NCBI GenBank assembly: GCA_003565035.1 | Contig: PXDP01000057.1 | Coordinates: 1-8,588, forward strand | Direction: 5' to 3' | DNA length: 8,588 nucleotides | From: PVC group bacterium | GTDB lineage: Bacteria > Verrucomicrobiota > Kiritimatiellia > SS1-B-03-39 > UBA6053 | In this document: positions 1 to 6,134 of the stretch, in pieces | Layout of the letters: every line of letters begins with the position of its first letter | Position numbering within the stretch: the first letter of the stretch is position 1 | The notes under the pieces: model-generated | Told to the model about the DNA's origin: nothing | The model's input: only the letters and a program-made list of their open reading frames with translations | Database searches by the model: none | Program-made: the position numbers and the translations under genes

Positions 1-1185
1 ATTCCCCGTGCGCTTGTGATTCCACTTTGGCCAGGTGATTCCGCCGAAACTTCTATTCCCCTGTTCTTTGCCCATCGCCACGGATTGCGGCTGGTTAATG
101 GTTATAGCCCCGCCGTGACACGGTCATATTTCGAAGAGGTTTTTCGCAGCCTCGAATCGGTGAATATGGGACACCTTACCGACGCACAGATCGATCTGAT
201 GCTTGAGATGGGGGTTTCACATCTTCTCATCCATGAGGACATGTTCCCTGAAAAGGTGAGCCCCTTCCCGGTTCATGAGACGGTACGCTATTTGGAAGGG
301 CATCCCCGCGTGTCATTGCTAACTCGCGCCGGACCGGTTCGGGCGTTTCAGCTCCTGTATGAAATCGACCCGGATTCCCGCCCCGTACCCCGCATCTCCC
401 CGGCGGCCTTTCCTGCCCGCCGTTGGAACCTTCAGCGAATGCCACGTGAGGGCGGGGTCGTCATCGAAGCGGTGGATGCCGGCGGCGGGAGCTTCTGGCG
501 GGGAACCAAAGACTCTCTTCTGCGCGTCACCCCGGCCCGTATGCCGCCCCGTTCGGAATTAGTCTGGTGGCTCCGCGCTAAAGGTACCGGTCAGGTTAAA
601 TTCGAAACTTCCACCGATGACATTCTTCAGTCAGTGCAAAAGGTGGATCTCGATGAAAGCGACTGGCGCTGGCATACGATCCCTGTGCATATGGGCCAAG
701 TATTTGGGCCGGTACAGCTGACTCTTCGTATTGCGGAGGGTTCGGTAGATCTCGACACCTTATTGCTGGTTGCCGGCGACTGGGAACTGCCTTCAGAAGG
801 TCTTCAGTTGCCCGCTTCGGAATTTTTCCGCGCCGGCCACCCCGGACCCACGTCTACTGATGTCCACTTCCTCCGCCATCGGGACCGTGCCGACCTGCTT
901 CTTTATGGCATCCGTTTGCCTTTGCCCACCGGAGAGTCCCTGCGCCTCGAACTACATTATAGCTCAGAGGCCCCGAATGGCATTAAACTCGGCTATTTCC
1001 GGGTTCGTATTCCAGGAACCGAACTGTTAGAGGAGGTTCCGGTGCGGCAGGGAGAGCCCGCCGTTCTTTTCTGGACTCCGCCTAACGATCTGCCGGTCGA
1101 ACTCGGCTTCCGTTTCAGTCGCGCCGCTGATATCATTGTGCATCAGGTGGACATTAAACCTATGTCCACTCTAACCCTTCCCTGA
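1..1185 (+). CDS. C-terminal part of a large envelope-associated protein, possibly a membrane glycosyltransferase tail (5' end outside window)
   Basis: The frame is open from the first base, so the gene starts upstream. A GTG at 16 is in frame but lies inside a conserved-looking stretch (RALVIPLWPGDSAE) and is unlikely to be the start. About 394 residues are visible and none form a membrane helix. The first ~100 residues (IPLWPGDS, NGYSP, then a segment reading like 'GVSHLLIHED') resemble the soluble region that follows the membrane core of GT-C/YfhO-like glycosyltransferases. This is recognition by eye only. The rest alternates beta-strands and holds two apparent beta-sandwich segments: one around codons 150-260, with an 'SDWRWHTIPV...GPVQLTLRI' pattern as in jelly-roll carbohydrate-binding modules, and one around 280-390. 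It ends 5 nt before the acyltransferase gene, which supports co-transcription and a surface-glycan role. Reality of the gene is near certain; the function is a guess. Confidence 0.75.
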   Translation: MPRALVIPLWPGDSAETSIPLFFAHRHGLRLVNGYSPAVTRSYFEEVFRSLESVNMGHLTDAQIDLMLEMGVSHLLIHEDMFPEKVSPFPVHETVRYLEGHPRVSLLTRAGPVRAFQLLYEIDPDSRPVPRISPAAFPARRWNLQRMPREGGVVIEAVDAGGGSFWRGTKDSLLRVTPARMPPRSELVWWLRAKGTGQVKFETSTDDILQSVQKVDLDESDWRWHTIPVHMGQVFGPVQLTLRIAEGSVDLDTLLLVAGDWELPSEGLQLPASEFFRAGHPGPTSTDVHFLRHRDRADLLLYGIRLPLPTGESLRLELHYSSEAPNGIKLGYFRVRIPGTELLEEVPVRQGEPAVLFWTPPNDLPVELGFRFSRAADIIVHQVDIKPMSTLTLP

Positions 1186-1190
1186 CAGAC

Positions 1191-1931
1191 ATGGAACCGC
1201 AAATTCAGCATAATCTTAATCAAAAAGGCCAGCCATCCTGGAGGCAATACGCCCTGCTCACGGTGGGGAAGCCTTCGCGCCTCGCCCTCCTTCGTCACGA
1301 GCTGATCACGGGTTTGCTCGGCGGATTGCCAGGTGCTCTCGGTCTTTGGCTACGCCGGAAAATCTATCCTTTGTTGCTAGGCTCCTGCGGACGAGGGCTG
1401 ATTGTTGGACGACACGTCACTCTCCGTGGTACGGCGAATATTCATCTCGGAGACCACGTGGCCCTGGATGATTTCTCAGTGCTGGATGCCCGAGGCCCGG
1501 AGGCATGTATTGAGATCCACGACCGGGTGCTGATATCTCGCAACAGTATCGTACGCTCCCGCAATGGACTGATCCGTATTGGCGAACGCGGGGACATCGG
1601 CTGCAATTGTCTACTGGCAACAGACAGTCGCCTGGAAATTGGCTGTGATGCACTTATTGCCGCCTATTCTTATCTTATTGCCGGCGGTAATCATGCCTTC
1701 ACGGATCCCGATACCCCCATCAATCAGCAGGGATTTTGCAGTCGTGGAGGGATTACTCTCGATGAAGATGTCTGGCTCGGCTCCCACTGCGCTGTTCAGG
1801 ACGGCGTACACATCGGCAAAGGCACCATTGTCGGTTCCCACGCCATGGTGAACCGTAACCTTCCGCCAGGCAAAATTGCCTGGGGCGTGCCGGCTGTCGT
1901 GCAACGCGAGCGAGGGGGGCGTGATGAGTGA
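1191..1931 (+). CDS. Left-handed beta-helix (hexapeptide-repeat) acyltransferase, WcaF/LacA-like, probably acting on a surface polysaccharide
   Basis: The 246-residue protein has an ~65-residue N-terminal extension, partly amphipathic or hydrophobic around residues 38-64. Hexapeptide repeats follow from about residue 70 to 222 (IVGRHV, IHLGDHV, IRIGERG, LEIGCDA, WLGSHC, VHIGKG, TIVGSHA). His168 in GGNHAF lies where LacA/NodL/CAT-type enzymes carry their catalytic His before the disordered loop (residues 169-186). The end, NLPPGKIAWGVPA, is the usual closing turn of this family, whose members transfer acetyl from acetyl-CoA to a sugar hydroxyl or amine. No Shine-Dalgarno is seen before ATG 1191. 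With only 5 nt after the preceding stop, translation is probably coupled. The 3' end overlaps the next gene by 8 nt. The family is secure; acetyl as donor group and glycan as target are inferred from family and neighbours. Confidence 0.9.
   Translation: MEPQIQHNLNQKGQPSWRQYALLTVGKPSRLALLRHELITGLLGGLPGALGLWLRRKIYPLLLGSCGRGLIVGRHVTLRGTANIHLGDHVALDDFSVLDARGPEACIEIHDRVLISRNSIVRSRNGLIRIGERGDIGCNCLLATDSRLEIGCDALIAAYSYLIAGGNHAFTDPDTPINQQGFCSRGGITLDEDVWLGSHCAVQDGVHIGKGTIVGSHAMVNRNLPPGKIAWGVPAVVQRERGGRDE
1912..1919 (+). promoter_or_regulatory. Shine-Dalgarno fixing the start of the FrhB-like gene
   Basis: GAGGGGGG lies inside the end of the acyltransferase gene, with 4 nt between its last G and ATG 1924 (8 nt from its GAGG core). 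An upstream in-frame ATG at 1876 has no comparable site and would deepen the overlap with the acyltransferase gene. The start at 1924 is therefore preferred. Confidence 0.7.
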
Positions 1932-3354
1932 ATCGGTCCGCATTGTTGACGGGCAGGTTGTCCGCCCGGTCACTCCAGACGCCCCTTTCCTTAGCATCGC
2001 ATTTTCCGCACCGGAACTTTGCACCCGCTGCGGAAGTTGTGCAGGGGTCTGCCCTGAAAACGCTATCCAAATTGGCGAACGCCACTATCCCAAACTTATC
2101 GCTGAACGCTGTACCGCCTGCGGACTTTGCGGCGCGGTCTGTCCCGGTAAAGAAGTCAAATATGCCGATCTGGCGGAGCAGGTTTTTGGTGAACGCTTTC
2201 TGGATAAAGGCTTCGACGGTCATGTGGAGAAGACCTATGTCGGTTTTTCCACTGATGACGCCCTGCGGCGCGGTGGGGCAGGCGGTGGTATGGTCACTGC
2301 TTTGCTCTGGCACCTCCTTAAATCTGGTAAAGTCGACGGATGCCTAGTTACCCGCATGAGCAAAAAGGAGCCATGGAAAGGCGAGCCTTTTGTGGCCACC
2401 ACTTACGAAGAATTGCTGGAGAGTCAGGGCTCCCGCTACAGCATAATCCCCATCAACCGGCTCTGGGCTGACATCCGTAACCGGCCCGGACGTTATGCGG
2501 CCTCGATTCTTCCCTGCCAAACCCACAGTTTTCGTAAACTGCAACAGGCCGATCCCGAATTGGCTGAAAAGATTCCTTATATCATCGGCCTGTTCTGTGG
2601 GGGATCGCTGGAGCCGGAACTCACCACCGAAATGCTCAGCATGCGGGGCATCCGAAAAGATGATATTCGCAACTTCGAATTTCGTGGCGGGGACTGGCCC
2701 GGTCAGATGCGCGCGGTCTTTCACGATGGCAGTGCAAAACCCCTTCATTATTCTAACTATAAGGATGGTGCTTACAACTATTTCACTTCTCTGTATATGC
2801 CTGAGCGCTGCCAGACTTGTCTTGACGGCTCAAATGAGTTTGCAGATGTATCAGTCAGCGATGCCTGGACCCGCGATGAAAAGGGGGAGTACAAATTTAA
2901 AGAGCACTCCCGGTTATTGATCCGTACTCCCGTTGGCGCGGCACTGGCGGCCGACGCAATCGAGTCTGGGGATATTGTGCTGACGGATGTCAGCACCGAT
3001 CCCAGCTACAGCACCCACAAAATGCAGACCCGCCGCAAGGGTTCCCTTGCTCCTCTTCGCATCGACCGATGGCGGCGGGCCGGTCGCCGCGTTCCGATTG
3101 TGGATCGAGGTCTGCCAGATGATGTTACCTGCAAGGAGCGTATCACCGAGTGGCTTGCCTCCAGCATGCTGCGCGCCGGGAAATGGCGTCCTTTCCGGAT
3201 GGCCGTCATGGGTTTTCTTACCTCCAAATACGCCATTCCGCTGATTAAAATTCGCATCTGGGCTAAAAAGCAAAAATATAATCGCCGCTACCGGGCAAAA
3301 CGCAAGGTCGACGTTGAAAAAGCAGCGAAAGACTATCCTGGTCAGTCCGAATAA
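1924..3354 (+). CDS. Iron-sulfur protein of the coenzyme F420 hydrogenase/dehydrogenase beta-subunit (FrhB-like) family, polysaccharide-cluster type
   Basis: The 476-residue protein opens with a two-cluster ferredoxin domain: Cys33, 36, 39, 43-Pro and Cys63, 66, 69, 73-Pro, each CxxCxxCxxxCP, predicted to hold two 4Fe-4S clusters. An FrhB N-terminal-type segment follows (residues 115-134, GGAGGGMVTALL), then the FrhB C-terminal-type domain with LPCQ (Cys198), GLFCGG (Cys225), RCQTC (Cys296, Cys299) and ADVSVSDAW (residues 307-315). FrhB proteins pass electrons between iron-sulfur clusters and a flavin or deazaflavin. Relatives occur in bacterial exopolysaccharide clusters in organisms not thought to use F420, where the substrate is generally unknown. 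From about residue 385 the tail is strongly basic (WAKKQKYNRRYRAKRK near 447-461), which may mean membrane or glycan association. It overlaps the acyltransferase gene by 8 nt. The family call is firm; F420 use should not be assumed, and a redox or reductive-elimination step on an activated sugar is inference. Confidence 0.88.
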   Translation: MSESVRIVDGQVVRPVTPDAPFLSIAFSAPELCTRCGSCAGVCPENAIQIGERHYPKLIAERCTACGLCGAVCPGKEVKYADLAEQVFGERFLDKGFDGHVEKTYVGFSTDDALRRGGAGGGMVTALLWHLLKSGKVDGCLVTRMSKKEPWKGEPFVATTYEELLESQGSRYSIIPINRLWADIRNRPGRYAASILPCQTHSFRKLQQADPELAEKIPYIIGLFCGGSLEPELTTEMLSMRGIRKDDIRNFEFRGGDWPGQMRAVFHDGSAKPLHYSNYKDGAYNYFTSLYMPERCQTCLDGSNEFADVSVSDAWTRDEKGEYKFKEHSRLLIRTPVGAALAADAIESGDIVLTDVSTDPSYSTHKMQTRRKGSLAPLRIDRWRRAGRRVPIVDRGLPDDVTCKERITEWLASSMLRAGKWRPFRMAVMGFLTSKYAIPLIKIRIWAKKQKYNRRYRAKRKVDVEKAAKDYPGQSE

Positions 3355-3364
3355 AATTCTTCGG
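3347..3364. terminator. Weak inverted repeat between convergent genes, possible bidirectional terminator
   Basis: CCGAA and TTCGG (5-bp stem, 8-nt loop) straddle the stop codon of the FrhB-like gene, in the 42-bp space before the convergent hydrolase stop at 3397. Neither side has a T-tract, so it is a poor intrinsic terminator. It is listed because it is the only hairpin I see at this junction. Confidence 0.2.
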
Positions 3365-3396
3365 TCGGAGGCAATATCGAGGGCTTTGGTGAAACA

Positions 3397-4182
3397 TTAT
3401 TTCCGTCGTTTTTGAATTTGCATCCGGGTTTGAGACATCAGAAACTCCGGCAGGGACGCTAACATTCCGAACTGTGCGAACGGCTGCTTTTCTTCAAGAA
3501 CTTTCCTGAACATCTCCAGCGGCGGCAGGTCCGGCACATCTTCAAAGAGGACTCCGTTAGCCCCGGCTTTTCGGAACTGGGCGGGGAAGGGAAGGGGGTC
3601 GCTGCCGGTCAGAATCGTAAAACCTTGTTTACGTCCACGCGAAAGCAGTTCGGGTTCCGCTGTTCCCCGGAGTCGGCTACCATTATCCGCAAGAAAAAAA
3701 TCACTGCGGGTCTTCATGAGGCATTCGACGATCTGTTTACGTTTGCCAGTCCATTTCCCGAAGCCCCAGGGCAGCACCGGCAGTGCCCCGGCCTCCAGTG
3801 CTGTATCCACCAGGGTGTTTAAGTTGTGTCTACGGTCATGGACCGGATCTGATGCTCCCAGTGCAAGGAGTTCCAGGTTTTCGGAGGCCACCCATTGGCG
3901 GCCTCCAAGCAAATAAATGTTCGCGCCGGTTTCAGTATGCGTTGTGATGGCCTGTAATCCTTCAACTGTTACCGACCATGATTTTCCCGCTTCCCGGACC
4001 AGTCGGTCTTCAAAAACATTTTGCTGAGCCGCCAGATCGGTTAGACAAAGCAGACATGTGGTTCCTGTTAGATCTGAGCCGGGATGATTGGCGCGAAAGT
4101 TGTGAAGTGCCGCATCCAGAAAGGAGGATACGGGAAAGCAATCGTGCAAATGTACATGAGTATCGACCATCAGACTGGGCAT
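3397..4182 (-). CDS. Putative metal-dependent hydrolase, TatD/PHP/amidohydrolase-like fold (divergent)
   Basis: The 261-residue protein begins VDTHVHLHD: His9, His11 and His13-Asp14 match the strand-1 HxH metal motif of amidohydrolase, TatD and PHP proteins. Near the end, GSDPLPFP (Asp195) sits where these barrels carry the last metal-binding or catalytic Asp, and ADNGSR (residues 165-170) precedes it. I cannot identify the usual middle ligands (a Glu or carboxylated Lys and two His); HTETG (82-86) and HDRRH (115-119) are the only His-rich spots left. It may therefore bind fewer metals, use other ligands or be non-catalytic. The start is secure: GAGGAG lies 5 nt upstream of ATG 4182. No signal peptide is seen, so it should be cytoplasmic. 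It lies 28 nt downstream of the YbhN-family gene on the same strand, probably one transcript. The substrate is unknown; an uncharacterised relative of TatD is the safest label. Confidence 0.7.
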   Translation of the reverse strand: MPSLMVDTHVHLHDCFPVSSFLDAALHNFRANHPGSDLTGTTCLLCLTDLAAQQNVFEDRLVREAGKSWSVTVEGLQAITTHTETGANIYLLGGRQWVASENLELLALGASDPVHDRRHNLNTLVDTALEAGALPVLPWGFGKWTGKRKQIVECLMKTRSDFFLADNGSRLRGTAEPELLSRGRKQGFTILTGSDPLPFPAQFRKAGANGVLFEDVPDLPPLEMFRKVLEEKQPFAQFGMLASLPEFLMSQTRMQIQKRRK

Positions 4183-4187
4183 ATGAG

Positions 4188-4193
4188 CTCCTC
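4188..4193 (-). promoter_or_regulatory. Strong Shine-Dalgarno for the hydrolase gene
   Basis: On the minus strand this reads GAGGAG, 5 nt from ATG 4182 and just after the stop of the upstream gene at 4211. It selects the first Met over the Met at residue 5 and allows independent initiation within the two-gene unit. Confidence 0.7.
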
Positions 4194-4210
4194 TATATTA
4201 TTATAAACCT

Positions 4211-5176
4211 TCACGCGTCCATGGATCCCGGCGGGTGCCGGTTGGGATCAAGTACAAAAAAAACTCCCCCCATCGCTGCAAGGATCAGCGTTTTCACCCT
4301 CAGGACAAGCGCCACGGAGAGTGCTTCGGCCGAGTCTAGCTCTGCGTAGGCAAGAAAGAACACAAACGCCCCCTCCATAATGCCGAGAGCATTGAAGGAA
4401 ACCGGCACGATGGCAATGATCAGCACAATGGGAACCACCACCGCAAGAATCATCAGATCCGCCTCCAGCCCCAGTGCCCGGCAGGCGGCGAGAGTGTTCA
4501 CTACCGTAAGCAGATGAAATACCAGCGAAAGCGCCATGGCTTTGCACATTAATGCGGGATGCTCGCGGAAGGCGAAGACCACCTCCAGAAATGCGCGGAG
4601 CTTGGCGGTAATTTTTTTCAGTGGTAACCGCTCCAATATTACGTAAGCGAACTTTTGAAACCGGCGGCTGAGGAGAAAGAGCATCAGCACTGCAAAGCCA
4701 CCGGCCATCAGAAACAAAAACAGTGCCAACGTGGGATTCAGGATCAGATCAGGGCGGAAAAGTGCCGCCGTCAGCGCCATAAGAATCAGGGCTACCAGTC
4801 CTGTAAACCGCTCCAGAAACACGGTGCCGAAAGAGTTGGACTGACTTTGAATTTGTCGGCCCAACATCATGCCCCGCGCAAGATCGCCGCCAACATTGCT
4901 GGGTGCGAAATTGTTAAAAAAATAGCCGACCAGGTAGAGTTTAAACAGTTGGAGAAACGGGACCTTTGCACCGCGCGCTGCCAGAAACAGCTCCCATTTC
5001 ACGCAACTCACGCCAATTAGCGCGAAAGAGATCAGAAAAAGTACAGCAATCCAAGCCGGGGAAATACCCTTGAGCACCCGGTTCACCTCCTCCCAGTTCG
5101 CCCGCCAGAGGATAAACGCCAGCATGGCGGTGCCAAAGAATAATTTCAGTCCTTGCAAGGTTTTGCGGGTGGTCAC
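4211..5176 (-). CDS. YbhN/UPF0104 (LPG-synthase transmembrane domain) family integral membrane protein
   Basis: The 321-residue protein has about seven or eight hydrophobic segments (roughly residues 11-25, 41-58, 76-90, 124-140, 148-170, 210-231, 241-262, 264-278, 287-309). Family hallmarks are present: YFFNNFAPSNVGGDLARG at 85-102 (the PSxxGGDxxR signature), ERFTGL at 122-127 and PVSFNALGIMEGAF at 258-271. Related proteins include the membrane half of lysylphosphatidylglycerol synthase (MprF) and flippase-like proteins near glycolipid or carotenoid genes. The cytosolic aminoacyl-transfer domain of MprF is absent. A role in moving or modifying a lipid or lipid-linked glycan in the inner membrane is therefore inferred. 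The start is GTG 5176, with GGAG 10 nt upstream. The frame stays open back to a TAA at 5261-5263 but has no ATG, GTG or TTG there, so no longer start is available. It is followed after 28 nt by the hydrolase gene. Confidence 0.88.
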   Translation of the reverse strand: MTTRKTLQGLKLFFGTAMLAFILWRANWEEVNRVLKGISPAWIAVLFLISFALIGVSCVKWELFLAARGAKVPFLQLFKLYLVGYFFNNFAPSNVGGDLARGMMLGRQIQSQSNSFGTVFLERFTGLVALILMALTAALFRPDLILNPTLALFLFLMAGGFAVLMLFLLSRRFQKFAYVILERLPLKKITAKLRAFLEVVFAFREHPALMCKAMALSLVFHLLTVVNTLAACRALGLEADLMILAVVVPIVLIIAIVPVSFNALGIMEGAFVFFLAYAELDSAEALSVALVLRVKTLILAAMGGVFFVLDPNRHPPGSMDA

Positions 5177-5409
5177 CGGCGACTTACTCCATCCTTGAAA
5201 AATGGCGGTAAAGCATAGAATCGGAAAAATCTTTTCATCAGGATCGAAAAATTCACGACGTTAAAGCTGGCCCGGATGCGGGTCGAATCGGTTTTGAGTC
5301 ATTCTTTATTCCCTGATGATTTCAACTGTTGTTTTACCTTGCGGCTTTGTTTATGGCCGAGATCATTACCCGCGCAGTGGGAGGGGGACTCAAAGTGGAG
5401 TTGTTGTGT
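5177..5409. other. Non-coding gap upstream of the YbhN-family gene
   Basis: This 233-bp stretch is the longest gene-free interval in the window and is A+T-richer than its surroundings. It should carry the promoter for the YbhN-hydrolase unit and the end of the SGNH transcript. I see no convincing sigma70 promoter or intrinsic terminator. On the minus strand, TATGCT (5212-5217) is a poor -10 candidate without a matching -35. Two similar 12-mers occur at 5220-5231 (ATCGGAAAAATC) and 5243-5254 (ATCGAAAAATTC). No conserved-looking small ORF was found. Confidence 0.5.
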
Positions 5410-6051
5410 TCATAATCCTGAGGCGGCGGAGTTGATACGTTCACGTATCGTAACGTAAATAATTCGGGTTGCGTCAAGATTCGGATGAAGACCGTCCGGA
5501 AAAAGATTGCCGGATTCGGCTGATCTGAATTCACGACTTACCCTCGCAAGCTGTACTTTTTCTCTGGAGGCAATCTCATTGAGATGGTTGTTCAGACGGT
5601 TCACCCTACCGTTAAATATCGCCCGACTTCCGAAAAATGGCATGATATCGACCAGCACGACTCTGGAACCCGCGGCCTTTGCTTCGGCGACCATGCCTGA
5701 AATATTTTGTCTGAAATTTTCTTCTGACCGGCCCTGAATGGCATCGTTTGCTCCATACATGATGACAATTACATCTGGCTGATGGCGTCTCAATGCCGGT
5801 CCAATACGTGCTCTGCCGCCAGCGGATGTTTCCCCGCGAACCGCTTGATTAATCACATTCCATTCCGGTTCCTCTGCTTTGAGTAGAGAAGGCCAGGGAG
5901 GAACGCCTGCGTAACTACCACCGCTGCTCTGGCTGTCGCCGACCACCAGGACGCTGATAGGATTTTTGGGGCCACTGCTCCCATTAGAATCGCAGCCTAC
6001 AAAAAGAAAAACAGGTAGAAGATGCAAAAAGAAGATTAATTTAGTTTTCAT
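5410..6051 (-). CDS. SGNH/GDSL-family hydrolase lipoprotein (TesA/arylesterase-like)
   Basis: The 213-residue protein starts with a lipoprotein signal: Lys2 and Lys4, a hydrophobic core at residues 5-19, and a lipobox ending FVGC with Cys20 as the expected acylated residue. All four SGNH blocks are present: GDSQS (nucleophile Ser40), RGETSAGG (oxyanion Gly73), GANDA (Gly100, Asn102) and DGLHPN (Asp186, His189). The order and spacing match TesA-type esterases/thioesterases, and about 190 mature residues is normal for them. It probably hydrolyses acyl or acetyl esters at the membrane; Asp at +2 after the lipid Cys would keep it in the inner membrane if the E. coli rule applies here. There is no clear Shine-Dalgarno before ATG 6051, and the upstream region is A+T-rich. 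It lies 83 bp from the M42 gene, so it is probably a separate unit. Deacetylation of a surface glycan is possible given the acyltransferase nearby, but is speculative. Confidence 0.9.
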   Translation of the reverse strand: MKTKLIFFLHLLPVFLFVGCDSNGSSGPKNPISVLVVGDSQSSGGSYAGVPPWPSLLKAEEPEWNVINQAVRGETSAGGRARIGPALRRHQPDVIVIMYGANDAIQGRSEENFRQNISGMVAEAKAAGSRVVLVDIMPFFGSRAIFNGRVNRLNNHLNEIASREKVQLARVSREFRSAESGNLFPDGLHPNLDATRIIYVTIRERINSAASGL

Positions 6052-6076
6052 GATATTGTATTGAAAAGGTTTTAGT

Positions 6077-6104
6077 CCATTACAAATATAATATGCTTGG
6101 TCAA
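6077..6104 (-). promoter_or_regulatory. Possible promoter of the SGNH hydrolase gene
   Basis: The A+T-rich block on the minus strand contains TTGACC (6099-6104) and TATATTTG (6083-6090), about 31 nt before ATG 6051. Only 8 nt separate TTGACC from TATATT, so they do not form a standard sigma70 pair. TATATTTG matches the TAnnTTTG -7 element known from Bacteroidetes, but no TTTG at the expected -33 spacing is seen. This is a weak call based on composition and position. Confidence 0.22.
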
Positions 6105-6134
6105 TTCGAAATTGAGAAAGCCCGAATCTCTTGC

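Noticed and set aside
1753..2313. Minus-strand 186-codon frame across the acyltransferase/FrhB-like junction
   Set aside because: It spans two well-supported plus-strand genes and its translation shows no recognisable motif.
5341..5360. Inverted repeat CGGC...GCCG as a terminator or RNA element
   Set aside because: The stem is only 4 bp with a 10-nt loop and no T-tract.
5299..5409. 36 sense codons in frame after the SGNH TGA, suggesting readthrough or recoding
   Set aside because: An open run of this length is common by chance. The SGNH protein already ends after its final helix, and no SECIS-like hairpin or homologous extension is evident.
5276..5534. Small frames around the 3' end of the SGNH gene (plus 5276-5458, minus 5334-5534)
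   Set aside because: Both overlap the SGNH coding region, lack ribosome sites and have unstructured, low-information translations.
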